64,000 nucleotides of DNA from Sinohyriopsis cumingii. Lineage: Eukaryota; Mollusca; Bivalvia; Unionida; Unionidae. Shown here one piece after another: positions 51,294 to 60,646 of this stretch (position 1 is its first letter; each line of letters starts with the position of its first letter). The notes beneath the pieces are model-generated. The model saw nothing but the letters and a program-made list of their open reading frames with translations. It had not been told where the DNA came from and did no database searches. The stretch spans positions 49,156,855 through 49,220,854 of the forward strand of contig CM068830.1 of NCBI GenBank assembly GCA_028554795.2, given 5' to 3'. The translations under genes were made by a program, and so were the position numbers.

Positions 51294-51932
51294 TTAATAA
51301 GACACCAACTCTTGGAGGATGCTACTCTTTTTCTCTTGGGGTATTTTCTTGGATTGCAATGCTTTGCGTGTGCGGCCAGCAATAGGTGTCGAAGAGGAGA
51401 TGGATGTCTGAGCGGGGGATATCGGTTCTTGTTTCACTTCTGTCTTCACTTCTGTCTTCACTTTCTTTTTCTCTTGTGAGGAAGAAGGGGTGGCCATCAT
51501 CTTTTTAATCCATCCAATTCTGGAGGTAGGTGGTGTTGTTAACTTGCGTACTTTTTCTGGTGGAGTTTGAAACCCTTCCTCTTCTTCTCCTTTTTCTGTC
51601 TTGGTCACGGGTACTGGTGGTACTGGTACTGGTACTGGTGATGGTGCTGGACTTTTCATCAAGGTCTTAAAATCTTTCAGAGTGGGTAGAGCTGTTTCGT
51701 CTAAAGCTTTCTGGTGAAAGAGTTGCAGTCGTTGCAAGAGTTGACCGTACTTTTGCGATTTTTCTGTTTCGGATAAATCTTGGCGATCCATCAAGGACTG
51801 CAATTCGTGTTGTAACTGGGACATCTCGCTCAAATGGGGATTGGGAGGGAAATGCGGGGTGTGTTGTTCTTGCCACCGATGGTATTCCATCCATCGTTTG
51901 TAAGGCACTAAAGCTAGTTTTCGTCCTTCCAT
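51294..51932 (-). CDS. Polinton LVP-type protein of unknown function (E3)
   Basis: 212 aa. Opening MEGRKLALVPYKRWMEYHRW resembles a common adintovirus/Polinton ORF starting with a KLxLVP block. The rest is helical (30-85), proline-rich (VPVPVPPVPV) and K/E-rich with KTEVKTEVKQEP, a possible sumoylation-type repeat. Function unknown. Confidence 0.65.
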   Translation of the reverse strand: MEGRKLALVPYKRWMEYHRWQEQHTPHFPPNPHLSEMSQLQHELQSLMDRQDLSETEKSQKYGQLLQRLQLFHQKALDETALPTLKDFKTLMKSPAPSPVPVPVPPVPVTKTEKGEEEEGFQTPPEKVRKLTTPPTSRIGWIKKMMATPSSSQEKKKVKTEVKTEVKQEPISPAQTSISSSTPIAGRTRKALQSKKIPQEKKSSILQELVSY

Positions 51933-51980
51933 GGGGTTGTCAGGGGTCGATTCTGAGATCTTGGAACTTCCGAGGCCTTT

Positions 51981-52367
51981 TTATCTTGCTCCCACCAGTC
52001 CTCCCAACATGGTTCCCAAGACTCCTTTCAGTATGGGGCCTAACAAGAGAGGTAAAATACCTCCACGCTGCACTAACATCTTCTTTTTTTGACGAATGGG
52101 AATTTTCTTTTGAACCATTTGGCGAAGAACGTGACGATGTTTGCCTAAGCATTGTTTCTGGTGTTTGGACAAAGGGATCGTGCCTTTCAAAACGTTCAAA
52201 CAACATTCGCACACGGTATCGATGACCTCTTTGGAGGCTGTTTGAATGAGTTTTTTTCGTAGGGGTGGAGTAGCTTTGGACAGGACAGATAACATGTCCC
52301 CATGTTTGGCTAAACGTGGTGGCAGTCCTTTCCTTTTCTTTCCTTGGGGTTCTCTGGAGGGTGACAT
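51981..52367 (-). CDS. pX-like protein A (E3)
   Basis: 128 aa from the first ATG (MSPSREPQGKKRKG). Helical repeat region (LPPRLAKHGDMLSVLSKATPPLRKKL), CECCLNVLKGTIPLSKHQKQCL, then basic IRQKKKMLVQRGGILPLLLGPILKGVLG. The last part is the hallmark of adenovirus pX-like proteins of Polintons and adomaviruses (basic stretch, GGxLPLLL hydrophobic end). Likely virion core or membrane-active protein. Confidence 0.75.
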   Translation of the reverse strand: MSPSREPQGKKRKGLPPRLAKHGDMLSVLSKATPPLRKKLIQTASKEVIDTVCECCLNVLKGTIPLSKHQKQCLGKHRHVLRQMVQKKIPIRQKKKMLVQRGGILPLLLGPILKGVLGTMLGGLVGAR

Positions 52368-52425
52368 CTTTGAGTCTTCAGGAGCACCAAAAAACACTGA
52401 TACCCGACTTGGTCACAGGCCTTTT

Positions 52426-53346
52426 TTATACTGGAACGCGTCGCCACTGATTGTCTTTACGTCGTATTAGTTTGAGGACAGGCATGACACGTCGTGCAGG
52501 GGTACGTAACGGACTAAATCGAGCCAGTTCTTGCTTGGACAAATCCAGTAAACTTTGTAACATGCCCGATCTTTCTTGAACTTTGATTTTGGGAGAAGGT
52601 ACTTTGTGAGCAGCAGCCACTGCCACTAAATTGGAAGGTCCTGCCACTGAGGAAGTTCTTTTGGGGGTCATCAACGGAGAAGTTCTTGGTGTGATCAACG
52701 TCTCCAAGTACTCTTCAGTTCTGGGTGTCATTAACGGAGAAGTGGACAAACGTGAAGCTGCCGGAGACGCAGTCACTGCCGTGGCAGGTCGTGGTTTGCG
52801 AGTGTAAGGTTGCGTCCTGGCCGAAGTGCCTCTCTTGCGACTAGTTTTCTGTGGACTTTTCTTTTTCTGGGGGCATCTTTTCTTTTTCCGGGGTGGTGGT
52901 GGTGTCTGGTCAGAGGAGGGTCCTGCCACTGGAGAAGTTCTCCTTGGGGACCTGGTCTTTTTCTTCTTGGGGCTTCGTTGGACTTTTGTCTTGGGTATAA
53001 CTTTGGGGGCATTAGGATCCCATCTTAAGAGTGAGCGAATGATGACCCCTCCTAGAGTACCGCTCCCTCCAGGTTTCAAAATGATTTGTTTTTTGGTTTG
53101 AGTGTCGATGCGGGGATCGGCCAGTTGGACCAAAGCGACTTTGTTTCGATCGAAAAAGCGTTTGGTTTGATGAGGAATCTGAATGATTCCTTGGAGTAAT
53201 TGACGTGCCGTCACCGTGAACCATCGTAAGACTTCTCTGAGACTAGCTTCTAAGACACGAGCTCGTGTTTGTGGATCTTTTTCTCGACTGATGCCATACA
53301 AGGCACGAATCAATTTGACGGGAAGATGCGACTGAAGGGACGTCAT
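52426..53346 (-). CDS. pX-like protein B with long basic tail (E3)
   Basis: 306 aa from MTSLQSHLPVKLIRALYG. Residues 20-95 (LLQGIIQIPHQTKRFFDRNK...KKQIILKPGGSGTLGGVIIRSLL) align in pattern with pX-like protein A, so the two are diverged duplicates. Residues 105-260 are a K/R/S/P-rich disordered region with SPLMTPRT repeated, resembling a DNA-condensing core protein. Intact. Confidence 0.65.
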   Translation of the reverse strand: MTSLQSHLPVKLIRALYGISREKDPQTRARVLEASLREVLRWFTVTARQLLQGIIQIPHQTKRFFDRNKVALVQLADPRIDTQTKKQIILKPGGSGTLGGVIIRSLLRWDPNAPKVIPKTKVQRSPKKKKTRSPRRTSPVAGPSSDQTPPPPRKKKRCPQKKKSPQKTSRKRGTSARTQPYTRKPRPATAVTASPAASRLSTSPLMTPRTEEYLETLITPRTSPLMTPKRTSSVAGPSNLVAVAAAHKVPSPKIKVQERSGMLQSLLDLSKQELARFSPLRTPARRVMPVLKLIRRKDNQWRRVPV

Positions 53347-53399
53347 GTTCGCACTGTGTGAGACAGACGAAAAAGGGTCTGAGGTTTTTATAGATTTTT

Positions 53400-54162
53400 T
53401 TATGGGGAGTGAAATGAAGTCGAGGACGGAGACGTGTACAGGACAGGCCCTCCGTCTTGGCACCAGTGGTGAAACAAATGGGTACGAAATCGCAAATCCT
53501 CGGGAGTCGTAGGTTTCAAATCGACGAGTAAATAGGCGTGTGGCGTTTGAGTGGCATCTTCGTACGCCTGAGTCAGCCAAGGCGTTCCTAACCGTTTGGC
53601 TAAGACTTGCACTTGCGATTTATCTCGAGGGCTTTTAAACAAGACCACGTAATGCGCATTGAGACTGATGGTGCGATGGGCTTTACTTTGTTGAAACAAA
53701 TTTTGGGTGATGTAAACGACACTGGCATTACGGTGATGCCCTTTGCGCGTAAACCACAGTTTAATTTCTTCTTCGTCTTCTCCTAACATGTCGTCGAAAA
53801 TGACCAAATGGGTTTGACGGGAGTCAGAGACGATGCCGTCGTCTTCTTTAGGAATGCCTTCCACAAACACGATTGCCTTCCACAAACACGATGGAATCGC
53901 CTTGACTTTCTCGCAAGAGGCTGTACGCCGATTGCCACTCTTTGTAACACCACACGATTCGTTGAGGGGGTCGATCGATCAAATGATGTTTATGTTCAAT
54001 CAAACGTTTGACGAATTCGGTTTTGCCTGAACCGCTAGGTCCAGCAATGAGCATGTTAAAGGGATGGCGAAGATACAAAGCCTCCCAACTGGCACGATCT
54101 AAGTGTTCGTCGATGACTTTGACAGTAGAGGAAGAGGGAGCAGAGAAAGCAGAGGTAGCCAT
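53400..54162 (-). pseudogene. Packaging ATPase (E3), disrupted by a 19-bp duplication
   Basis: Starts MATSAFSAPSSS at 54162. Walker A LIAGPSGSGKTEFVKR, then DSIVFVEG where TGCCTTCCACAAACACGAT is tandemly repeated (53855-53892) and shifts the frame. Walker B THLVIFDDMLGED and VVYITQNLFQQ follow in the second frame to 53400. FtsK/HerA fold, DNA-packaging motor. No other lesion. Confidence 0.92.
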
Positions 54163-54201
54163 GGTGTGAGAAATGTCACTTGTGACACGAAAAACAAACA
54201 A

Positions 54202-54370
54202 GACAAGAGTTTATATACTTTTTCAGAACACGTTTATTGAATGTTTCAAACATAAATACGAAAGACAAAAATGCATAAAAGCCAAAGGCTTAAGTACAAG
54301 AATAAAAGGCACATGATAACCATGAACGCGGAATAAACACAAGTGTCTGTACAACATGTTTTGGGTAAAG
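54202..54370. promoter_or_regulatory. Spacer with poly(A) signal
   Basis: Contains TTTATTG at 54233-54239, i.e. CAATAAA on the minus strand, about 140 bases beyond the small gene. The TATA-like AAGTATATAAAC (54211-54220, minus strand) lies about 50 bases upstream of the ATPase start. Confidence 0.5.
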
Positions 54371-54379
54371 TTCTAACCA

Positions 54380-54645
54380 GTTCTATAGTAGGGGTAAGGT
54401 CACACAAGTGTCCTCCCGAAAGGGTCTTTCAGGCATGTCCACGACAGTCCTGTCCTGGGTGACGGGTTCTTCTGGCACCGTCACTAACACAGGTTGAAAA
54501 GTAACTTTTTTCCTTGAATAACTCTCGTGCATACTGGGTCACCTCTTGTGTCCAAGCCTCAAAACCCTGGTCTCGGTGATGTCCAACATTTGACTCCTAA
54601 CCAATCTGGTTTCTTCTTCGTCAACGACATGGTAAGTTACTTCAA
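54380..54645 (-). pseudogene. Small unknown Polinton gene, frameshifted (E3)
   Basis: Minus-strand frames give VDEEETRLVRSQMLDIT, then EAWTQEVTQYARELFKEK, then FQPVLVTVPEEPVTQDRTVV and a stop near 54380. Each joint needs a frame change, so the gene is broken. Matching remnant at 1-253 in D shows it was once real. Function unknown. Confidence 0.5.
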
Positions 54646-54656
54646 TGAACAATGAA

Positions 54657-57600
54657 CTATCGATCTTGCCTAGGGTTCCTTTTCATATACAGACCAATAC
54701 CGACGTGACCGTACGGTAAGGTGAAGTGATTGGGAAGTCGCACTCGCTTCTGGTATACAATTTGATAGACTTTTTCCAAGGGTCGACTGACGATGTGGTG
54801 AGTAGGTAAACGTACAATCTTGTTCGGTTGATAGGTGGTCACTTTAAAGTTTCCATCCTCTCCCGATTGCAAGGCTTCTTTCAATACTCCAAAGTTGACC
54901 ACTCGACTGGTACGATGCTTCAGAGTCAGTCCTTTCACTTTGCACGTCGTGTGCACTTCTCCTTGTTTGTCCCGGTATTCGTAGCCGTAATTTTTGGGAC
55001 CACCACTGACGAAACTTAGAATCTTGTCGTCGGGATGCTCGTCTGTCCAGGCTCCTAAACGGTCTCCTTCGATGTCAGGGTGCTGTTGAATCGGGTGATG
55101 GATGTAAATGCAACTGTCCGTGTCAAAGTACAGGACGCGTTCTTCTAACAGTTCTAAAGCTTCGTACAATTTTAAGCGAGCATGAGCTGTCACGTCAGCC
55201 GCAATGATGACATTTCCAAAAGGGTCGTCTTGTACAAAGTCCAGATCTTCTTCGTAATTGACCAAGATCAAATCCTCTCGAACGACGTCCACGTGTTTCA
55301 TGTATTTGGTTTTGTCGTGAATCATCTGGAAGTAGCGGGAAGGTTCTGTCAAATATTCCGTCTTGGGTAAACACGGTCGTTGTGCCATTTTACGCCACAA
55401 GCAATTTAACATCACTTTGGCAAACGATCGCCTGCCTTCGTTTTTTTCGATGTGGTCTAAAGAGATGCCTTCTTGTGCGTAGTATTTCTCTTTGAATTGT
55501 ATTTGGTCTTCGGGAGTGTGACACCAGGAAGGATAGCCGCTGGCTTCTTGTTTCAGTTTCAAAAAGGCATCCACGTAGTCGGCGAAAATGCCTCTCTGAG
55601 TAGGGTCACCCTTGTGGTACTGTTGTGTCTTGGGAAAGTGGCAAATTTCGTACACTTCTAACAGTTGGTATCCCATGTCCAGAGCTTTGAACAATTCCAC
55701 GCTGACCCAGGTTCCCGTCAAGGCACGTTCTTCCTGGCTGTGATGGCAAGGTTGGTCCTGGTTGCACGTTTCGGCACAAGTACGGCACAAGGGAAACATC
55801 AGTTTGCCTTGACAATGGTGAGGTAAGACGGGATGGTATAGGTTCGTGGGAGGCAAAACTTTACACTTGATCAAGCCTTCGTATTGTCGAATGTTTTTCA
55901 GGTCAATGTGTTCCGTCAACAATTGCGGGTGCCCTACAGGAAAGCGACAATATTTGCACACGTAGGGATACAGCGAACACACGTCCAAGTATTTGATTTC
56001 TTCTCCTTTCTCTTCGTCGGCTTGGTACAGCAAACAGGTGGCATTGGTCCTTCCTCCGTACAAACTATCACTCGGGTTCAGCGGGTCCATGAACTGGTAA
56101 CTTTCCACGAGGCGTTTAAACTCGGGATCGGTTTTCAAACGGTGATCGTACTCGTGTTCCCACATTTCTACCACTTGGTATCCTTGCTGTTCTAACTTTA
56201 GGCGTCGCTGACAAGTGTCCTGGTACAAGTCTTCCATGGTTCGTTGCAAAAACTGATTTTTAGTGTCACGGTCAGGGTAACAGACGGGACATCCGTGAAA
56301 TAAGCAACCGTTAAACTCGTACACGATCTTGGGGTTTTCTAAGTCCCAGCCATCTACCGAATACGTTCCGATGGTCTTTTCGCCTCCTCCGTTGCGGGCA
56401 TGCTGAATCCATTTGTCTTCCTTGTCACACAAGTAATGTAACCAACGTAGGGCTTTGACCGAGTATTGACGCTTGACATAGTGGGTCGTTTGAAGACTGA
56501 TGACAGCCATGGTGTTTTCAGGCATGAATCGTTGGCGGTACACTAAGGAACACGCTTTGGCAATGGTGCAAGCTTCTTTCAAAGGATCGACCCCTCCGTG
56601 TTCCATGAACAGTTCTCGAAATTTTCCACAGCAACGTCGTAAAATGTCCACGTCGCAACGACAATACTTTAGCATTTCTTCCTGAAAGTCGAAAGGGTCC
56701 GAGGCATGAGCCTGGTACCAAGCGTAGAAAGCTTCTCGTTGTTCGGTACGCATGTTGTCGGGGTCGTAATAGTGAGCCTCAGGCAAATGGGGTAGAACGG
56801 CATGTTGATTGGCTTCCGTATTGAAAAAGTGTGGAAAGTACCCTTTAGCCATTTCTGTCATTCCAAACGTTTTAGGCATTCGACTTAAAGGCATGGCCAA
56901 GTAACTCGTCGAATCTTTAAACTGCACTTGTCCCACTTGCATGAAAATGATTTTGGCTCCGTTCAAAGTGACTTTAGGACGCTCGGTGCCTTGTTCCGCA
57001 TAGTACCTCAAAAGAAACTGTCCATCGTATCCGGAGAAATTGTGAGCCATCACCGTGGCATGACGATGACAATCTCCGTAACGTTCGATGTCCTCTTGGC
57101 TCCACGTCTTGTCGATGGGGTCTAAGACCCATTGGGCAAAATCGGCTAACGTGTTTGGTCCCCGAAAGATTTTTTCACGCCCTCCGGGAATCTTGCTGCA
57201 GTGAGGGCAATGACTGAAGATAGGTTCTTGAATGCACTTCTCGCACGCTCGATGAGCCACGCAGAAATTAGGAATGTGAATGCCGGTCTCTTGCATACAT
57301 TCGAAATCGAAAAAGATGAAATTGCCTTTCTTCTTGTGACCGTCCTCTTTCTCTGGTGGGGGTTGGTATTTTTGCACGTAGCATTGGTGTTCCAAGTCCA
57401 CGATGCGGTGACAAATGTGACATTTTTTTTTCCCTGAACATACGTGTGCCTTGGTACTATTGGTACGTATGCCTTGTCTACACGTAGGGCACAATCTCAA
57501 GAGTTGACAAGCACATTTCTGCTGTGAACCTTGCGTCTTCAGATGTTGTTGGTAACAGGTAGGACTGACAAACGTGCGCAAACAAGTCGAACAAGGCACT

Positions 57601-58723
57601 GGTCCTTCGCTCAGACAGGGTGGAGAGGCCAAACATCCTGGGCATTCATTCCACAATGCTTGTGTTGCTCTCGATTGTTATAACCATAGTCACATTTCTC
57701 ACAATAATAACTGTATCCCAGGAATCCAGTGATACTGGTAATGGTATCGAAATGGTCATCGTGATGATAGACATGAATGTATTTTCCGTCCTTAAAATCT
57801 TGGCCTCGAAACAACAGAGTTCCACGCATTTCTTGAGGGTGCACTTTCAAGGTGTAGCGTGGAGCTAGGGCATCTTGCAATTTTTGCATCTCAGGAATGC
57901 CACAGGGTGTGTCTTTGGACAGTCCGGCTTGTTGTAACAGGAGTTCTGCTTCGTTTCGTTGTTTGGCTCGATCGCATCGTTGAATAGTTTTTCAGGTTCT
58001 TTTCCATTCTACCGTGTCGTTCTTGTTGGCATAGGTTCGTCCCACCACGATGGCACCGGCTAAACACATCTGGGCTTGAGGGTTGTTAATTCGGACGAGA
58101 CTCTTTTTGGTGTTGCGAAGGTCGTCCACCAATAACATCTTTTTGCATCCAGTTCCTTGAGGAGGAGAGACGTGGGCCATTTTCAGTGTGGCTTTACCAT
58201 CGGTGATGTCAAACTGGTCATTAGATTGTTGCACCTGTTGTATCTTGTCCATGACTTTGGAAGGGGTCAGTTCTGCGGGTCTGCTAAACTCGATCCAAAC
58301 AGGGGATTTCAAACCGTCGTGATCTATGGATAGTGTCAAGCGATCGTCTTCTTTGGCTTGACATTGTCGCTTGAGTGCGGTGAGCAAAGAATCCCACATC
58401 TCGGTGATAAACCCTTCTGCTTTCTCCAAGGGTACGTCGGCCTTGAAATCTTTAAACTTCACCGTGTAGGTGTAAGCCGTGGTTCTAAATTTTCTAGAGG
58501 AGCGCTTTTCCGTCTCTCGAATGGAATAGTACTTTTCAGGGTTGACTAAGGGTGGTGAACTTGGTTTAGAGGGTTCGGATTCTGGTTCACTCATGTCCTC
58601 TTCAAAATCACTGGCATGAATTTGTGCCAAGATTTCAGCCCTGGTACGAGGCGATAGATCACGTTTCTGCCTCTTACTTTCTTCTTCTTCTTCTTTCTTC
58701 TCGAATGAATGGGATCGTTTCAT
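54657..58723 (-). pseudogene. Protein-primed family B DNA polymerase (E3), two lesions
   Basis: Segment 1 (58723-57992, 243 aa) is a Polinton-type amino extension (RTRAEILAQI, KKMLLVDDLRNTKKSLVRI); a TGA at 57992-57994 interrupts. Segment 2 (to about 57640) has CEKCDYGYNNREQHKHC. A frameshift near 57645 leads to segment 3 (999 aa): cysteine-rich fingers (1-92), exonuclease DFE (117-119), HNFSGYD and YCRCDVD, then polymerase motif A DVCSLYP, motif B KVMLNCLW and motif C YFDTDSC. Motif B differs from the usual NSxYG. Full length would be about 1,350 residues. It copies the element from protein-primed ends. Confidence 0.93.
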
Positions 58724-58858
58724 CTTGAGTGCAAAACGTCAAATGACTCAAGTTTAAACACCATAGACTAATTTATAGTCTTGGCAAACCAGCGTATATA
58801 AAAAGGGTGTGTGTCTTGTCCTTTCACTATTCATTTCACTCTCAAGCCGAGCACAACG
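58724..58858. promoter_or_regulatory. Divergent promoter, polymerase and zinc-knuckle genes
   Basis: TATATAAAAAGG at 58795-58806 serves the rightward gene; ACTATAAATTAG at 58770-58780 on the minus strand serves the polymerase. Closely matched in D at 728-857, where the rightward TATA is decayed (TATATGTAAAGG). Confidence 0.65.
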
Positions 58859-59302
58859 ATGGAAGAGACTACCCAGATGGAACGTTTCGTCAGAGCTTTG
58901 CGAGGGGTCATTAGAAAATTCTCTTCAGACCAGCCGACGGACTACTCTCCTTCCTTTCCAGATAAAAGTCAAGATACTTGCTATATCTGTCAGAAGAAAG
59001 GGCATTGGTCTTCAGGGTGTCCAGACCGTCAAAAAAGAAAAAAAACAGGGGCTAAAAAAGACAAAAGTCAAGATACCTGTTATTATTGTAAAGAAAAAGG
59101 ACATTGGTCTCCAGATTGCCCAAAAAAGAAACAAGAGGAGTCAGAAGAAAAGAAGGATTCTTCAGAAGAAGAGAGGGAGTCTTCGAAAGAAGAGAAGGAT
59201 TCTTCAGAGGAAGAAGAGGAAGAAAGAAGACAATTCTATTTAAAAGAGGCAAAGAAACAGGAGAAGAAAAGAAGAAGGGAAGAAAATGAGGAAAAACGGT
59301 GA
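58859..59302 (+). CDS. CCHC zinc-knuckle protein with acidic/basic tail (E3)
   Basis: 147 aa. The start at MEETTQMERF (58859) is chosen over an in-frame ATG at 58811 because TATA is at 58795 and D begins at this codon. Helical start (RALRGVIRKFSSDQ), knuckles CYICQKKGHWSSGC and CYYCKEKGHWSPDC (both CX2CX4HX4C), then an E/S/K-rich tail from about residue 95. Knuckles are duplicated within a DKSQDTC repeat. Unusual in Polintons; resembles retroviral nucleocapsid. Single-strand nucleic acid binding inferred. Confidence 0.8.
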   Translation: MEETTQMERFVRALRGVIRKFSSDQPTDYSPSFPDKSQDTCYICQKKGHWSSGCPDRQKRKKTGAKKDKSQDTCYYCKEKGHWSPDCPKKKQEESEEKKDSSEEERESSKEEKDSSEEEEEERRQFYLKEAKKQEKKRRREENEEKR

Positions 59303-59575
59303 AGAAATTGAAAAAACAGAGAGACTAAATAAGGAGAAAGAAGAAGTGTAAGAACTTTTTAAAGTGTTCTGTGGTGAATTGTGAATTGGATTGTAAAAAA
59401 TGGATAAAAGAATACATGAATGATATAAGGTAAGTGTCTTTGAGTTTTGATTTTAAAATAAGAAGCTACACTCAAGCACTCATACACAGACACGTACTAT
59501 AAGGGTAAAATGGGTGGGGTTTATTTTTGAGTTATTGGCAAATTGAAATTGTATTTCTTTTCGAGAAATGTGGGT
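59303..59575. other. Convergent spacer, no gene seen
   Basis: Between the rightward zinc-knuckle gene and the leftward coiled-coil gene. It holds the purine-rich downstream element of the next stem-loop (CGAAAAGAAATACAA, minus strand, 59550-59565) and no recognisable stem-loop for the rightward gene. Confidence 0.6.
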
Positions 59576-59591
59576 GGCCCTGAAAAGGGCC
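59576..59591 (-). terminator. Histone-type 3' stem-loop, right-end leftward gene
   Basis: Minus strand AAAAGGCCCTTTTCAGGGCC then ACCCA: stem, loop and both flanks equal the animal histone consensus. CGAAAAGAAATACAA lies about 10 bases downstream. It sits 28 bases after the stop at 59619. Confidence 0.95.
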
Positions 59592-59618
59592 TTTTTTCTT
59601 TATGGTGTAGGAGTGAGT

Positions 59619-60179
59619 TTAACCAATCAACTTTAACTGCCTTAAGCCTTTGCCACGGCCAAGGCCTACTTCTGATGATTGGGTTGAAATCACTAAGGGT
59701 GGTACGACAGGCTTAGTCACAGGGTTGGCGTGTTTAGCTCGGAAAGGTCGTATTCTCTTCGGTCGTGATAAAGAAGTCTGATACATTTGTTTCAGACTTC
59801 TTAACTCCGCTAAAATGTCCAACAGTACCGTAGCCGTTTGATTTTCACCCTCTTGTTTCTTTGCTGCTACTTCTTCTTGCTGTTGTTGCTGTTGTTTTTT
59901 TCTTACCTCTTCTTGTTGCTGTTGCTGTTGCTGTAGGAGAAAAGCTTGTTCCGCTTCCTTTTGTCGTTGCATAAATTTCTCCAGTTCTTCTTTCTGTCTC
60001 TGTCTAAAATTCTCCACTTGCGGTAATGAAGAAGGTAACGAAGGTTCCGGAACAAATTCTTGCGAGGTAAGAAAATCCACAAAATCCCAATGTACCTCTT
60101 CTGAAAGTAAGTCCGGGTTCCCTTGGGCAGTCTCCCCTGCTGGTGCACCCCAATGGATCGTTTTCTGAGTTTCCGTCAT
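59619..60179 (-). CDS. Coiled-coil, Gln-rich end protein (E3)
   Basis: 186 aa. Amino part (IHWGAPAGETAQGNPDLLSEEVHWDFVDFLTS), a coiled coil with RQRQKEELEKFMQRQKEAEQ and poly-Q (residues 55-108), then a conserved end TVLLDILAELRSLKQMYQTSL...PKRIRPFRAK...EVGLGRGKGLRQLK. The D copy is the gene into which E2 jumped. No family recognised. Reads away from a divergent promoter and ends in a histone-type stem-loop. Confidence 0.75.
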   Translation of the reverse strand: MTETQKTIHWGAPAGETAQGNPDLLSEEVHWDFVDFLTSQEFVPEPSLPSSLPQVENFRQRQKEELEKFMQRQKEAEQAFLLQQQQQQQEEVRKKQQQQQQEEVAAKKQEGENQTATVLLDILAELRSLKQMYQTSLSRPKRIRPFRAKHANPVTKPVVPPLVISTQSSEVGLGRGKGLRQLKLIG

Positions 60180-60398
60180 GTTGAATCACTGTCGCATAGA
60201 TTGACTGCACACAAGCGCTAACGAATCTATATAGACCACGTGACGTCACAGACTGCTCTCTTCGGATTGGATGCGAGCTGACTGAATTTTGTAACGCGTG
60301 TTCGGATTGGTGAATGAATTCAATCCGTTTCAATCCTTCCTGTACCTATAAATAAGCGCAGTTCACTGCATTGATTCACTTGTTCTCGTCGCTTCAAG
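60180..60398. promoter_or_regulatory. Divergent promoter at E3 right end
   Basis: TATATAG at 60228-60234 for the leftward gene; TATAAATA at 60347-60354, 45 bases before the rightward ATG. Between them are GTGACGTCAC (60240-60249, a perfect palindromic CRE-type site) and TTTGTAACGCGTG. D conserves the TATA boxes and the GTAACGCGTG block; the CRE core there is GACGTAAC. Confidence 0.65.
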
Positions 60399-60629
60399 AT
60401 GTGGACCGATGTGCAATCTTCTACGCTTGTGTCTTCCATGAGGTTTAGGACGGACATGCTCATGTATGTCCGATCCAAGTGGACCGTTGTCCACAGGACA
60501 AACACCAGCCTGTGGATACGTAGGATCTACGTTGAAAGACAAGGATGCCTGAAAAGAGTGCTGATTTACGGACCAACAGTGAGACGTAGCCTAAGGACAA
60601 GAAGACCAATGCGGTACCATTTATGTTAA
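60399..60629 (+). CDS. Small arginine-rich protein at E3 right end
   Basis: 76 aa, MWTDVQSSTLVSSMRFRTDM; rich in arginine and valine (RRIYVERQGCLKRVLIYG, RRSLRTRRPMRYHLC). No homologue recognised and not seen in D. It has its own TATA box and a histone-type stem-loop 24 bases after its stop, which supports expression. Net positive charge of roughly +13 suggests nucleic acid binding. Confidence 0.55.
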   Translation: MWTDVQSSTLVSSMRFRTDMLMYVRSKWTVVHRTNTSLWIRRIYVERQGCLKRVLIYGPTVRRSLRTRRPMRYHLC

Positions 60630-60646
60630 TGAATACATTAACATAA
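60621..60646. repeat. Perfect 11-bp-arm palindrome at inner edge of right TIR
   Basis: TTATGTTAATG and CATTAACATAA flank AATA. It covers the stop codon of the arginine-rich gene and touches the TIR boundary; the left TIR has no equivalent. Confidence 0.85.

Noticed and set aside
51294..51932. Transcription activator by its KTEVKTEVKQEP motif
   Set aside because: A sumoylation-like motif alone is too weak; left as unknown.
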